The notes: generated from the letters alone by a model not told the origin. A stretch of DNA of 64,000 bases from Nocardioides ganghwensis (GCF_014779655.1 NZ_JACXYX010000015.1:83948-147947); one strand, 5' to 3'; counted from the first letter of the stretch, positions 17,467 through 29,579 are shown. Numbers and translations: made by a program.

Positions 17467-18831
17467 ATGAGCCCAGCACCCGACGCCGCCCCTGATGCCG
17501 CGGCCACGAGCGCGCAGGCGGACGACTCCCGTCGCGTCTCGCTGCTCCTCGGGCTCCTCTTCGGCCTGGCCGGCATGGGCTCGTCGAGCGCCGCGGTGGC
17601 GCTGGCCCTGCTCGGCGAGGACCTCGGCGTCAGCTCCGGGCTGGCGGCGTGGGCGATCAGCCTCTACGTCCTGATGCTGGCGGTCACCACCGCCCTCTAC
17701 GGCCGGATCTCCGACCTCGTCGGCGTCCGCGGTCCGCTGCTCGCGGGACTGGTGCTCATGTCGATCGGCGCGCTGGTCGCAGCCCTCGCGCCCACCTTCG
17801 AGGTGCTGCTCGGCGCGCGCATGGTGCAGGGCGCCGGCGCCGCGGCGGTCCCGACGCTCGGCGTGACCATCCTGTCCGCGAAGTACACCGGCGAGGTGCG
17901 CGGACTCGCCTTCGGGCGGCTCGCGGGAGTCGCCGCGGCTGTGAGCTGCCTCGGACCGCTCATCGGCGGGCTCGTCGAGGCGGCCTGGGGCTGGCGTGCC
18001 GTGATGGCGCTGCCGATCCTCGGCGCGCTGGTCGTGCCGCTGCTCTGGCGGGCCCTGCCGACCGGTGGCAGCGGCGCGCGGCTCGACGTCGTCGGCGCGA
18101 TCCTCGTCGCCCTCACCGCCGCCGGCATGGTGCTGCTCGTGCAGTCGCCGTCGGCGGGCCTGCTGGTGGCCGCCGTCGGCGCAGGACTGCTCGTGCTGGG
18201 CGTGCCCGCGGTGCGCGCGACCGTACGCCGGCGTCCCGACGGCTTCCTGCCCGTCGAGGTGATCCGCAACGCCACCGTCGTCCGCAGCGCCGTCGCCGCG
18301 TCGGCCGTCCCCGCGTCGTGGTTCGCCATGCTCATCGCGCTGCCGGCCGTGCTGCTTGGCGAGGGCTGGGAGGCGTGGCAGGTCGGCCTCGCCATGGTGC
18401 CCAGCGCCGGCGTGGCGCTGCTGGTCCCGCAGGTCGCCGGGCCGATGCTCAACCGGATCGGGCCGAGCCGCGCCCTCGCCGTCGCCGGCCTCGTCGCCTC
18501 GGCCGCGCTGCTGGTGGCGACGGTCGGTGCCTGGGCGACGAGCGCGACGGTGCTGGTCGCCGGCATCATCCTGGTCACCTTCGCCTTCGGCCTCGGCCAG
18601 CCTGCGTTGAGCGCCGTCGTCGGCGACGCGGTCCACCAGGACGTACGCGGGGTGGCGCTGGGCGTCTCGACGCTGCTCTTCCTCATCGGCGGCAGCGTCG
18701 GCTCCGCCGTGGTCGCGGGCATCAGCGGCCCGCTGGGCATGCCCGTCGCGCTCCTGGTGCTCGCGGTCCTGCCGCTGCTCGGCCTCGTCGTGCTGGCGCC
18801 CACGCTGCGCGCGGAGCCGGTCGCGGACTGA
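17467..18831 (+). CDS. MFS transporter, drug/H+ antiporter type
   Basis: 454 residues with about 14 predicted membrane segments. YGRISDLVGVRGPLL is the loop 2-3 MFS motif A region, and ARMVQGAGAAAVPTLGVTIL is the drug-antiporter segment seen in DHA2-type exporters. The start is the ATG at 17467 (MSPAPDAAPD); upstream in-frame codons overlap the divergent DUF1707 gene. It is divergent from DUF1707 and convergent with the gene at 18874. No regulator is adjacent, and substrate is unknown. Confidence 0.82.
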   Translation: MSPAPDAAPDAAATSAQADDSRRVSLLLGLLFGLAGMGSSSAAVALALLGEDLGVSSGLAAWAISLYVLMLAVTTALYGRISDLVGVRGPLLAGLVLMSIGALVAALAPTFEVLLGARMVQGAGAAAVPTLGVTILSAKYTGEVRGLAFGRLAGVAAAVSCLGPLIGGLVEAAWGWRAVMALPILGALVVPLLWRALPTGGSGARLDVVGAILVALTAAGMVLLVQSPSAGLLVAAVGAGLLVLGVPAVRATVRRRPDGFLPVEVIRNATVVRSAVAASAVPASWFAMLIALPAVLLGEGWEAWQVGLAMVPSAGVALLVPQVAGPMLNRIGPSRALAVAGLVASAALLVATVGAWATSATVLVAGIILVTFAFGLGQPALSAVVGDAVHQDVRGVALGVSTLLFLIGGSVGSAVVAGISGPLGMPVALLVLAVLPLLGLVVLAPTLRAEPVAD

Positions 18832-18873
18832 CGCACCGCCACCGAGGAGCGCGGCCCGCGGGCAGGTGCAGGG

Positions 18874-19509
18874 TCAGCCCTGCGCCGAGCGGGCACGCTC
18901 GGCCAGGGCGACCGCGGCGCGCTGCACGACCGGCAGCTCCTCGGGGTCGCGGGCCGCCTCGTGGGGGACCGCTCCGCCGAGGAGCGCGGCGGGACTGGTG
19001 AGCCAGATCCACGCGCGCCACGGGTCGACCGCGGCGAGCAGCGGCTCGAGCACCGTCAGCAGCTCGGTGCGCACCTCGCCCGTCTCGTCGAGCTGGAACC
19101 TCGGCACCAGGATCGCGCCCTCGTGCCCGACGAGCAGGAGCGTGCGCCGCTCGGCGGCCTTGTGCACCGCGAAGCGGGCGGCGTTGGTCGAGACGCCGCG
19201 CAGCGCCGCGACCCCGGCGTAGTCGAGCCAGCCGCCGTCGAGCAGCTCCTGCCGCAGCCGGGACTCGCGACGGAGCCGGACCAGTGCGACCGGTACGGCG
19301 TGGGCGGGGTCGTCGCCCTGCGCGCGCAGCAGCCGGTCGAGCTCAGCGAGCCGGTCGGCGTCGAGCGGCTCGCCCGTCGTGGGCTCGGTCCAGCGCACGT
19401 CGGCGCCCGCGCGCTCGTACGTCGGCAACCCGGCCGCGGCGAGCTGGTCGGCGAGGCCGAGGCCCTCCAGCCAGTCCGCCAGCTCGTGCGCGAGGTCACC
19501 GTCGGGCAC
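18874..19509 (-). CDS. uncharacterised protein with ParS/MbcA-like C-terminal region
   Basis: 211 residues from a GTG at 19509, 8 bp downstream of typA. The middle has an HTH-like stretch (DYAGVAALRGVSTNAARFAVHKAAERRTLLLV). The C-terminal LLAAVDPWRAWIWLTSPAALLGGAVPHEAARDPEELPVVQRAAVAL resembles the W-hxxP-LGGxxPxE signature of DUF2384/MbcA-ParS antitoxin toxin-binding domains. That resemblance is by eye only, and no RES-domain toxin gene is next to it. The tight spacing suggests co-transcription with typA. Confidence 0.65.
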   Translation of the reverse strand: MPDGDLAHELADWLEGLGLADQLAAAGLPTYERAGADVRWTEPTTGEPLDADRLAELDRLLRAQGDDPAHAVPVALVRLRRESRLRQELLDGGWLDYAGVAALRGVSTNAARFAVHKAAERRTLLLVGHEGAILVPRFQLDETGEVRTELLTVLEPLLAAVDPWRAWIWLTSPAALLGGAVPHEAARDPEELPVVQRAAVALAERARSAQG

Positions 19510-19517
19510 GGTCGGGC

Positions 19518-21407
<1,890 letters not shown>

Positions 21408-21673
21408 GCAGGGGCCTTCCGGGCGGAGACAGGGCTGTGCGAGAGCGGACGAGGCCCGAAGGGCCGGGCGCGGCCAGCACGGCCGCAGCGTGTCGAGTCT
21501 AGTGCGCGGGGCGGCAGATCGAGATTTCGCGGACCCAGCGGGCTCGGGTGTGATCAAGGCCTCCCGGCGAATGATCCGGGCTGTAACTGTGTGTTACCGC
21601 CGCGTGGCCCGGTGCTCCCTACGGTGGGGCCGTCCCTGAGGACCGGGACCCCGTACTCGGACTGGAGCACAGC

Positions 21674-22441
21674 ATGGCCACTGCCTCGACCCACGCCTCG
21701 ACCCACGCCCGGCCGTCCCGCCGCACGGTCACGCGCACTGTCGCCTGGACCGTCCCCGTGGTCGCGGCCTCCGCCGCGGTGCCCGCGTACGCCGCCTCGT
21801 GCACGCCGCTCACGGGCGCGTCCTTCGCGTCCTGGTCGGGCACCGTCTCCAACGGCGGCCTGGACTACGTGCAGACCTACACGCCTCCGTCCGGGGCGTC
21901 GGCCGCGCCGATCACGATGAGGATCGCGGCGAGCTACACGGGATTCGTGAAGGCCGGCAGCGAGGGCGGAAACGGTCCGAGCCTGTACGACGTCTACGAC
22001 CCGGTCGGCGGCACCGGGAAGCCGGGGCTCGGGCTCATCCAGAGCGTCACCCGGCGGATGGACCGCCCCGCTCCCGGACGCAACGCGCGGGGCGCCTACA
22101 CGTTCTCGTTCAGCAAGCCGGTGAGCAACCTCGTGCTCACCTTCACCGACATCGACCAGACCGCTGGAGACTTCCGCGACCGCGCCGAGCTGGACGGCTC
22201 CTGGACCGAGGTCGCTCGCGGGAGCGGTGTGTCGGGTGCCGGGACGCAGACGTCCCCGTGGGCGGGCGGTGCGGCCTACAGCGACAGCTCGAGCGGTGCC
22301 GGGAACGTCACGGTCAGGTTCGCCGGTCCGCTGACGAGCTTCACGCTGACCTACTGGAACGCCGAGACGAGCTGGAGCGGGGTCGACCGGAACCAGGCGG
22401 TCTTCGTCACCGACGTCAGCTTCGACTACCAGCCCTGCTGA
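21674..22441 (+). CDS. Tat-type secreted protein, function unknown
   Basis: 255 residues. The N-terminus has a twin-arginine-like signal (SRRTVTRTVAWTVPVVAASA) ending in VPAYA, with likely cleavage after Ala (AYA-AS). The mature part is rich in Gly, Ser, Thr and aromatic residues with alternating short beta-like segments (YTFSFSKPVSNLVLTFTDIDQT), suggesting a jelly-roll or carbohydrate-binding-like fold. No catalytic motif is recognised. It sits 58 bp ahead of the M4 protease gene on the same strand, so a joint transcript is possible. The 266-bp upstream gap to typA holds a GTAAC-N5-GTTAC dyad at 21583-21597. Confidence 0.72.
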   Translation: MATASTHASTHARPSRRTVTRTVAWTVPVVAASAAVPAYAASCTPLTGASFASWSGTVSNGGLDYVQTYTPPSGASAAPITMRIAASYTGFVKAGSEGGNGPSLYDVYDPVGGTGKPGLGLIQSVTRRMDRPAPGRNARGAYTFSFSKPVSNLVLTFTDIDQTAGDFRDRAELDGSWTEVARGSGVSGAGTQTSPWAGGAAYSDSSSGAGNVTVRFAGPLTSFTLTYWNAETSWSGVDRNQAVFVTDVSFDYQPC

Positions 22442-22499
22442 GTCGCCCCGCCCGGGCGCACCCCTTCCGGCTGTCGGACCGGACAGGTAGACCTGTCCC

Positions 22500-23828
22500 A
22501 TGACCTCTCGGGACACCCACTCCGCTCCTGCTCCGCGCTGCACCTTCATCCCGCCCTGGCTGGCCGAGCGGGTCGACGGCCCCGAGGCGGCCGCGCGTGA
22601 CGAGGCGGTGCGCCGCCTGCGCGCGCAGCGCGGGGTCGAGGCTCGCGCCGCCTCCACGGTGGCTGTCGAGGGGGTGGGCGTCGCACCGGTCTGGACGGTC
22701 CACGACGCGGGGTCGTCGACCAGGCTGCCGGGCACGCCGGCCCGGCGCTCCGGAGAGCCCGACACCGGGGACGTCGCGGTCGACGAGGCCGCCACCGGCA
22801 TCGAGGCGACGCTGCAGATGTTCCTCGAGGACCTCGCACGCAGCTCCCACGACGGCGCCGGCGCCCCGGTGAGCCTCACGGTGCACTACGGCTCCGACTA
22901 CAACAACGCCTTCTGGGACGGCACCCAGCTGGTGTTCGGCGACGGCGACGGCCGCGTGTTCGAGCGGTTCACCAAGCCCGTCGACGTGCTCGCCCACGAG
23001 TTCTCCCACGCCGTCATCGAGCACACCGCCGACCTCACCTACCGCGGCCAGTCGGGCGCGCTCAACGAGTCGGTCGCCGACGTGTTCGCGTCCTGCCTCA
23101 AGCAGCGCCTGCTCGGCCAGGAGGCCGCCGACGGCGACTGGCTCATCGGCGAGGGGATCTTCATGCCGTCCGTGCAGGCCCGGGCACTGCGCGACATGGC
23201 GGCGCCCGGCACGGCGTACGACGACCCCGAGGTCGGCGCGGACCCGCAGGTCGGCCACATGGACGACTACATCGTGACCACCGCCGACAACGGCGGCGTG
23301 CACCTCAACTCCGGCATCCCCAACCGGGCCTTCCACCTCGCGGCGCTCGCCGTCGGCGGCAGGGCGATCGAGGGCGCGGGCCGGATCTGGTACGACGCGC
23401 TGGTCGGCGGCGCGGTCCCTCGCGGCGCGGACTTCGGCACCTTCGCGGCGGCGACCGTCGCTGCCGCCGGCGAGCACGCCGACGCGGTGCGCGACGCCTG
23501 GCGGCAGGTCGGTGTCGAGCCCGGCCGCGCGTCGGCGCCCGCCCCCGAGCCGCAGCCCGGAGGGCGTCTGCGCGTCGAGCGCAGCGGGGGCTTCGCCGGT
23601 CGCTCCGAGGCGGCCGAGGTCGACGTCGAGGCCTCCGGGCTGGGCCCGCTCGTCTCGGCGGCGGTGTGGTCCGCGGCGGCCAAGGACGCCCGGCCGCACC
23701 CCGACATGTTCGTCTACACGTTCACCGTCGAGGGACACGAGCCGGTGCGGGTGCCCGAGCACCTGCTCACCGACAGCCAGGCCGAGCTCGCCCGGCAGGT
23801 GCTGCGCCCCGGCACGTCCGAGGTGTGA
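22500..23828 (+). CDS. M4 metallopeptidase fused to an emfourin-like inhibitor domain
   Basis: 442 residues, no signal peptide. The catalytic domain (about 90-340) has Zn-binding HEFSH at 166-170 with catalytic Glu167 and the third ligand Glu190 in GALNESVAD, and GGVHLNSGIPNRAF as the substrate-cleft block. Residues about 355-440 (RLRVERSGGFAG through the SAAVWSAAAKD and YTFTVEG blocks) resemble emfourin, a protein inhibitor of protealysin-type M4 proteases usually encoded by a separate neighbouring gene. Lack of a signal peptide agrees with protealysin-like enzymes. The fused domain may hold the protease inactive; that is inference. Confidence 0.86.
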   Translation: MTSRDTHSAPAPRCTFIPPWLAERVDGPEAAARDEAVRRLRAQRGVEARAASTVAVEGVGVAPVWTVHDAGSSTRLPGTPARRSGEPDTGDVAVDEAATGIEATLQMFLEDLARSSHDGAGAPVSLTVHYGSDYNNAFWDGTQLVFGDGDGRVFERFTKPVDVLAHEFSHAVIEHTADLTYRGQSGALNESVADVFASCLKQRLLGQEAADGDWLIGEGIFMPSVQARALRDMAAPGTAYDDPEVGADPQVGHMDDYIVTTADNGGVHLNSGIPNRAFHLAALAVGGRAIEGAGRIWYDALVGGAVPRGADFGTFAAATVAAAGEHADAVRDAWRQVGVEPGRASAPAPEPQPGGRLRVERSGGFAGRSEAAEVDVEASGLGPLVSAAVWSAAAKDARPHPDMFVYTFTVEGHEPVRVPEHLLTDSQAELARQVLRPGTSEV

Positions 23829-23907
23829 CGTCGGTCGCCGGCGCGGGCCGCGGGACCCCTCCCTGTGGGTGTCCGCCACCACGTGGGTCGACCAGTAGGT
23901 TCGCCGC

Positions 23908-24903
23908 ATGCCGCGACTGAGGCGTACGTTCCCCGACCAGCCAGGCTGGACCCGACGCCGGGCCGGCAAGGGGTTCACCTACCTCGACCAGCACGGCAAC
24001 CGGCTGGACGAGGAGCAGGTCCAGCGGTGCAAGGACCTCGTCATCCCGCCGGCGTGGAAGGACGTGTGGATCACGCCCTACCCCAACGGCCACCTCCAGG
24101 CGGTCGGCACCGACGACGCGGGTCGTCGGCAGTACATCTACCACCCGCACTGGCGCGCCAGCCGGGACGCCGCGAAGTTCGACCGGATCCTCGGCTTCGG
24201 CAAGGCGCTGTCCAAGGCCCGCGAGCGGGTGCTGGCCGACATCGGCGCCGAGGGCATGTCGCAGGAGCGCGCGTGCGCGGTCGCCGTACGCCTCCTCGAC
24301 CTCGGCTACTTCCGCATCGGCAACGACGTCTACACCGACACCAACGGCTCCTTCGGCCTGACCACGATGCTCCGGGAGCACGTGTCGCGGCACCGGGGCG
24401 GGCTGCGGTTCTGCTTCGTCGGCAAGTCGGGCGTCGAGCACTGCATCGACATCGACGACCCGGCCGCCGTGGGTGCGCTCGACGTCATGCGCCGCCGCCG
24501 TGGTGGCGGCGACCAGCTGTTGGCGTGGAAGGACGGCCGCACCTGGCGCGGTCTCTCCTCCGCCGACGTCAACGACTACATCCGCACGTGCTTCGGGATC
24601 GAGGCCACGGCCAAGGACTTCCGCACCTGGCACGCGACGGTGATCGCCTCGGCCGCGCTGGCGGAGTCCGACGAACCGGGGAAGACGAAGGCGTCGCGCA
24701 AGCGCGCGGTCGCGAGCGCGATGAAGGAGGTCTCGGAGTTCCTCGGCAACACCCCGACCCTGGCGCGCACGGCGTACGTCGACCCGCGCGTCGTCGAGGC
24801 CTACGAGCGCGGGCGCACGATCAAGGTGCGCGCCTCCTACGACACGGACGACGCGCGCCAGGCTGCCCTGGAGCGCGCCGTCCTCAAGCTGCTGACGGGC
24901 TGA
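23908..24903 (+). CDS. DNA topoisomerase IB (poxvirus-type)
   Basis: 331 residues, close to the bacterial TopIB length. The N-terminal domain has FTYLDQHGNRL and the catalytic domain has AVRLLDLGYFRIGND and FCFVGKSGVEH. KDFRTWHATV carries the active-site Arg/His cluster. The nucleophilic tyrosine is Tyr290 in LARTAYVDP. The enzyme relaxes supercoils through a 3'-phosphotyrosine link without ATP. It follows the M4 protease by 79 bp and is convergent with serC. Confidence 0.92.
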   Translation: MPRLRRTFPDQPGWTRRRAGKGFTYLDQHGNRLDEEQVQRCKDLVIPPAWKDVWITPYPNGHLQAVGTDDAGRRQYIYHPHWRASRDAAKFDRILGFGKALSKARERVLADIGAEGMSQERACAVAVRLLDLGYFRIGNDVYTDTNGSFGLTTMLREHVSRHRGGLRFCFVGKSGVEHCIDIDDPAAVGALDVMRRRRGGGDQLLAWKDGRTWRGLSSADVNDYIRTCFGIEATAKDFRTWHATVIASAALAESDEPGKTKASRKRAVASAMKEVSEFLGNTPTLARTAYVDPRVVEAYERGRTIKVRASYDTDDARQAALERAVLKLLTG

Positions 24904-24930
24904 CTGCGCCTTGCCCGAGTGCGGTGGACC

Positions 24931-26061
<1,131 letters not shown>

Positions 26062-26165
26062 TCACGTGGATCACGGTGGACACGGAACGGCGGTCCTGAC
26101 GACGCTGTCAGCGGGTCCTAGTCTGTCACCTTCCCGACGACGTCTCACATGGGGGGATCCGACAC

Positions 26166-26666
26166 GTGCCTGCACCCGGGCTGCGCATCGAGCGACTGCC
26201 GATCACCCATCCCGACGCCATGCTGCTGGTCGAGGCCGTGCAGGAGGAGTACGTCGCACGCTACGGCGGCCGCGACGAGTCGCCCGTCGACCCGCATGAC
26301 TTCGAGGACCCGCTCGGACAGTTCTTCGTCGGCTACCTCGACGGCACGCCGGTCGCGACCGGCGCCTGGCGGCGCAGCTCGGTGAGGGCGCTCGGCGCCG
26401 AGGTGACCGCGGAGGTCAAGCGCATGTACGTCGTCCCGGCCGCGCAGCGCCGCGGGCTCGCCCGCCGGATGCTGGCCCACCTCGAGGCCACGGCCGCCGA
26501 GGCCGGCGTCGAGGCGCTCGTGCTGGAGACCGGGATGAAGCAGCCGGAGGCGATCTCGCTCTACCTCTCCTCGGGCTACGAGCCGATCCCCGGCTTCGGC
26601 CACTACTGCGGCTCGGAGCTGAGCCGCTGCTTCGGCCGTCGCATCCACGACCCGCGTAGCCTGTGA
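26166..26666 (+). CDS. GNAT family N-acetyltransferase
   Basis: 166 residues from a GTG at 26166. The acetyl-CoA-binding motif A is VKRMYVVPAAQRRGLARRMLAHLEATAAEAG, followed by LETGMKQPEAISLYLSSGYEPI (motif B). It is a stand-alone small-molecule or protein acetyltransferase with unknown target. Its stop overlaps the GTG of the next gene (GTGA), so the two are translationally coupled. Confidence 0.88.
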   Translation: MPAPGLRIERLPITHPDAMLLVEAVQEEYVARYGGRDESPVDPHDFEDPLGQFFVGYLDGTPVATGAWRRSSVRALGAEVTAEVKRMYVVPAAQRRGLARRMLAHLEATAAEAGVEALVLETGMKQPEAISLYLSSGYEPIPGFGHYCGSELSRCFGRRIHDPRSL

Positions 26667-27034
26667 GCGTGCCCCGCGGACTGATGCTCAACGACGCCGA
26701 CTGCGGCTTCTGCATGCGCACCGCACGGCTGGTGCCGAGGCTCGGCGTCGACGTCGACGCCTCCACTGTCCAGGCCGCGGACCTCGCCGCCCTCGGCGTC
26801 GACCCGGTCCGTGCGGTCGTGGAGATGCCCTACGTCCACCCCGACGGCCGGGTCGACTACGGCCACCGTGCCTTCGCCGCGATCCTGCGCACCGGACCGC
26901 TGCCGTGGCGCGCCGTCGGGCGCGTGATGACCGCCCCGGGCGTCGACGCGGTGGCGCGCCGGACGTACGCCTGGGTGGCCGCCAACCGGCACCGGCTGCC
27001 GGGCGGCACCGCCGCCTGCGAACTACAGCAGTGA
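26663..27034 (+). CDS. DCC family protein (DUF393, thiol-disulfide type)
   Basis: 123 residues. The N-terminal motif LMLNDADCGFCMRTARL is the DxxCxxC signature of DCC/DUF393 proteins, predicted thiol-disulfide oxidoreductases. The remainder follows the family's thioredoxin-like pattern (VEMPYVHPDGRVDYGHRAFAAIL). The start is a GTG that overlaps the stop of the acetyltransferase gene. No signal peptide, so it is likely cytoplasmic. Physiological partner unknown. Confidence 0.83.
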   Translation: MSVPRGLMLNDADCGFCMRTARLVPRLGVDVDASTVQAADLAALGVDPVRAVVEMPYVHPDGRVDYGHRAFAAILRTGPLPWRAVGRVMTAPGVDAVARRTYAWVAANRHRLPGGTAACELQQ

Positions 27035-27121
27035 TGTTCTGACGATCCCCTGACGCCTGCGCGTGGGGCCGCATACGGTCCCTGTGCCGGATGTGGTCAC
27101 AGGGGAAGGTGGGACGTCTCG

Positions 27122-27760
27122 ATGCGAGCGCCACTGCGTGCCGTCACGCGAGTCGCGGGTACGTGCGCCCTCGTGCTCGGCCTGCTCTCCGGCACCCTGG
27201 GTGCCGCAGCGGCCGACGAGCCGAGCAGCCGGCGCGGGACCGTCACGTCCTCGGCGCCGTACCTCATGCCGATGGAGCCGTACGCCGGCTACCAGCCGCA
27301 GACGACCTGCCGGCGCACTCCGAGGGCCGGGGTGCTGATGCTCGCCGACTGGCTCGTCGCACGCGGCGGCGGCTACGGCACGATCGCTCGTGACTGCGCG
27401 GGGTCGAGCCGCAGCGAGCACAAGGAGGCGCGCGCCTTCGACTGGATCCTCGACGCCACCGACCCGGTCGAGAAGGCCCTGGCCGACGCGATGATCGAGG
27501 AGATCCTCGCCCCCGACGACACCGGCCAGCCGCACGCGCTCGCCCGCCGGATGGGGATCATGTACGTCATCTGGGACGACCGGATGTACGCCTCGTACGA
27601 CGGGTTCGTCGCCAAGCGCTACTTGAGCTCCGGCTGCCGCAACCGGCGGACGTGCTCACCCACCCTGCGGCACCGCGACCACGTGCACATCTCGCTCACG
27701 CGCCGTGGCGCGAACGGCAAGACGTCCTGGTACTACGCCCAGGCCTCGTCCCAGCCCTGA
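27122..27760 (+). CDS. secreted ARB_07466-like domain protein
   Basis: 212 residues. A Sec signal (VAGTCALVLGLLSGTLGAAAA) ends near residue 31. The mature domain holds TCRRTPRAGVLMLADWLV, SEHKEARAFDWIL, GIMYVIWD and RHRDHVHISLT, the ordered motif set of an uncharacterised secreted actinobacterial domain whose SEHKEARAFDW and HRDHVH blocks recall M15 DD-peptidase metal ligands. A cell-wall role is likely but inferred. Its 3' end overlaps the convergent citrate synthase gene by 28 bp. Confidence 0.78.
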   Translation: MRAPLRAVTRVAGTCALVLGLLSGTLGAAAADEPSSRRGTVTSSAPYLMPMEPYAGYQPQTTCRRTPRAGVLMLADWLVARGGGYGTIARDCAGSSRSEHKEARAFDWILDATDPVEKALADAMIEEILAPDDTGQPHALARRMGIMYVIWDDRMYASYDGFVAKRYLSSGCRNRRTCSPTLRHRDHVHISLTRRGANGKTSWYYAQASSQP

Positions 27761-28836
27761 ACCTCGCTCGCCGGCCGGGTGCTCGGCCCGGCGTAGACGG
27801 CGGACGGCCTGATCAGCCGGCCGGTCGTCTTCTGCTCGAGGATGTGCGCCGACCAGCCGCCCGTGCGGGCACAGGTGAACATCGAGGTGAACATGTGCGC
27901 CGGCACCTCGGCGAAGTCGAGGACGATCGCCGCCCAGAACTCGACGTTGGTCTCCAGCACCCGGTCGGGGCGACGCTCGCGCAGCTCGGCGAGGGCGGCC
28001 TTCTCCAGCGCCTCGGCCACCTCGTAGCGCGGCGCGTCGAGCTCCTTGGCCGTGCGTCGCAGCACCCGGGCGCGCGGGTCCTCGGCGCGGTAGACGCGGT
28101 GGCCGAAGCCCATCAGCCGCTCGCCGCTGTCGAGCAGCTCCTTGACGTAGGACGACGCGTCGCCGTCGCGCTTCTCGACCTCCTCGATCATCCCGAGCAC
28201 GCGCGACGGGGCGCCGCCGTGCAGCGGACCGGACATCGCCCCGATGGCGCCGGAGAACGCGGCGGCCACGTCGGCGCCGGTGGAGGTGATGACGCGCGCG
28301 GTGAAGGTCGAGGCGTTCATGCCGTGCTCGGCCGCCGACGACCAGTAGGCGTCGATGGCGTGCGCGTGCTTGGGGTCGGCCTCGCCGCGCCAGCGGATCA
28401 GGAACCGCTCGGCGAGGGTGCGACCCTGGTCGACCTCGGCCTGGCTGACGACCGGCTTGCCGAGGCCGCGGGCGGACTGCGCGGCGTACGACAGCACCAT
28501 CACCGCGACGCGCGAGAGGTCGAGGCGGGCCTGCTCGTCGGAGATGTCGTAGGTCTGGCCCATCCCGAGCATCGGCGCGAGCATCGCCACTGCGGCCTGC
28601 ACGTCGGCGCGCACGTCACCGGTGTGGATGGAGATGTTGTAGGGCTCGGCGGGCGGCAGGCCGGGGGAGTAGGTCCCGTCGACCAGCAGGCCCCAGACGT
28701 TCTCGAAGGGGACGCGGCCCACGAGCTCCTCGATGTCGACGCCGCGGTAGCGCAGCGCCGACCCCTCCTTGTCGGGCTCGGCGATCTGCGTCTCGAACGC
28801 GACGACACCTTCGAGGCCGTGCTGGATCTCGGTCAT
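27733..28836 (-). CDS. citrate synthase 2 (actinobacterial)
   Basis: 367 residues from the ATG at 28836 (MTEIQHGLEGVVAF); longer upstream starts lack support. Catalytic histidines lie in SGPLHGGAPS and LMGFGHRVY. Where canonical citrate synthases have NVDFYSG with the catalytic Asp, this protein has ETNVEFWAA; as far as I recall, mycobacterial citrate synthase 2 has the same Glu. The enzyme condenses acetyl-CoA with oxaloacetate, and a methylcitrate role is possible. It is convergent with the ARB_07466-like gene and divergent from pdxH. Confidence 0.9.
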   Translation of the reverse strand: MTEIQHGLEGVVAFETQIAEPDKEGSALRYRGVDIEELVGRVPFENVWGLLVDGTYSPGLPPAEPYNISIHTGDVRADVQAAVAMLAPMLGMGQTYDISDEQARLDLSRVAVMVLSYAAQSARGLGKPVVSQAEVDQGRTLAERFLIRWRGEADPKHAHAIDAYWSSAAEHGMNASTFTARVITSTGADVAAAFSGAIGAMSGPLHGGAPSRVLGMIEEVEKRDGDASSYVKELLDSGERLMGFGHRVYRAEDPRARVLRRTAKELDAPRYEVAEALEKAALAELRERRPDRVLETNVEFWAAIVLDFAEVPAHMFTSMFTCARTGGWSAHILEQKTTGRLIRPSAVYAGPSTRPASEVQGWDEAWA

Positions 28837-28925
28837 GCCACTCCTTCGTGGTCCTCCGTGCATCAGGCGCCCCGGGAGAACTGCACGGGACGGCTCATTG
28901 TGCACCCCGCCGCTACTGTCCCCCT

Positions 28926-29564
28926 ATGGACCTCTCCGGACTGCGCGAGGAGTACGGCCGTGGCGGCCTGGACCTGCCCGACCTGGCCGACGACCCGATC
29001 GAGATGTTCGAGCGGTGGCTGCAGCAGTCCTTGGACGCGGGCCTCCACGAACCCAACGCGATGGTGGTCTCCACTGTGTCGCGCGACGGTCGGCCCTCAA
29101 GCCGGACCGTGCTGCTCAAGGGTGTCGGACCCGCCGGCTTCGTCTTCTACACCAACCACGCCTCGCGCAAGGGGGAGGAGCTGGCCGCCAACCCGCGCTG
29201 CGCGCTCCTCTTTCCCTGGTACGCCCTCGAGCGGCAGGTGCGCGTCGAGGGCGTCGCGACCACGCTCGACGACGCCGAGGTCGAGGCCTACTTCCGGTCC
29301 CGCCCCCGCGGCGCCCAGCTGGGAGCGTGGGCCTCGGCCCAGTCGAGCCGGGTGGACTCGCGTGCGGCCCTCGCCGAGGCGTACGCCCGGGCGCACGAGC
29401 GGTTCGGCGACGACGGTCCGGTGCCGGTGCCCCCGACGTGGGGTGGCTACCGCGTCGCCCCCGAGGCCGTCGAGTTCTGGCAGGGGCGGCCGAGCCGGAT
29501 GCACGACCGCCTCGTCTACCGCCGCGACGGGGAGCGGTGGGTGGTGGAGCGGCTCGCGCCGTAG
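28926..29564 (+). CDS. pdxH: pyridoxamine 5'-phosphate oxidase
   Basis: 212 residues, the normal length. FMN and substrate blocks are clear: PNAMVVSTVSRDGRPSSRTVLLKG, FVFYTNHASRKGEELAANPRCALLFPW, GAWASAQSS and the C-terminal FWQGRPSRMHDRLVYRR. It oxidises PNP or PMP to PLP with FMN. The start is the ATG at 28926, within the 90-bp gap to the divergent citrate synthase gene. The gene is single; the next plus-strand unit starts after the dyad-rich gap at 29565-29681. Confidence 0.94.
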   Translation: MDLSGLREEYGRGGLDLPDLADDPIEMFERWLQQSLDAGLHEPNAMVVSTVSRDGRPSSRTVLLKGVGPAGFVFYTNHASRKGEELAANPRCALLFPWYALERQVRVEGVATTLDDAEVEAYFRSRPRGAQLGAWASAQSSRVDSRAALAEAYARAHERFGDDGPVPVPPTWGGYRVAPEAVEFWQGRPSRMHDRLVYRRDGERWVVERLAP

Positions 29565-29579
29565 CGGGCTTCGGGGCCG

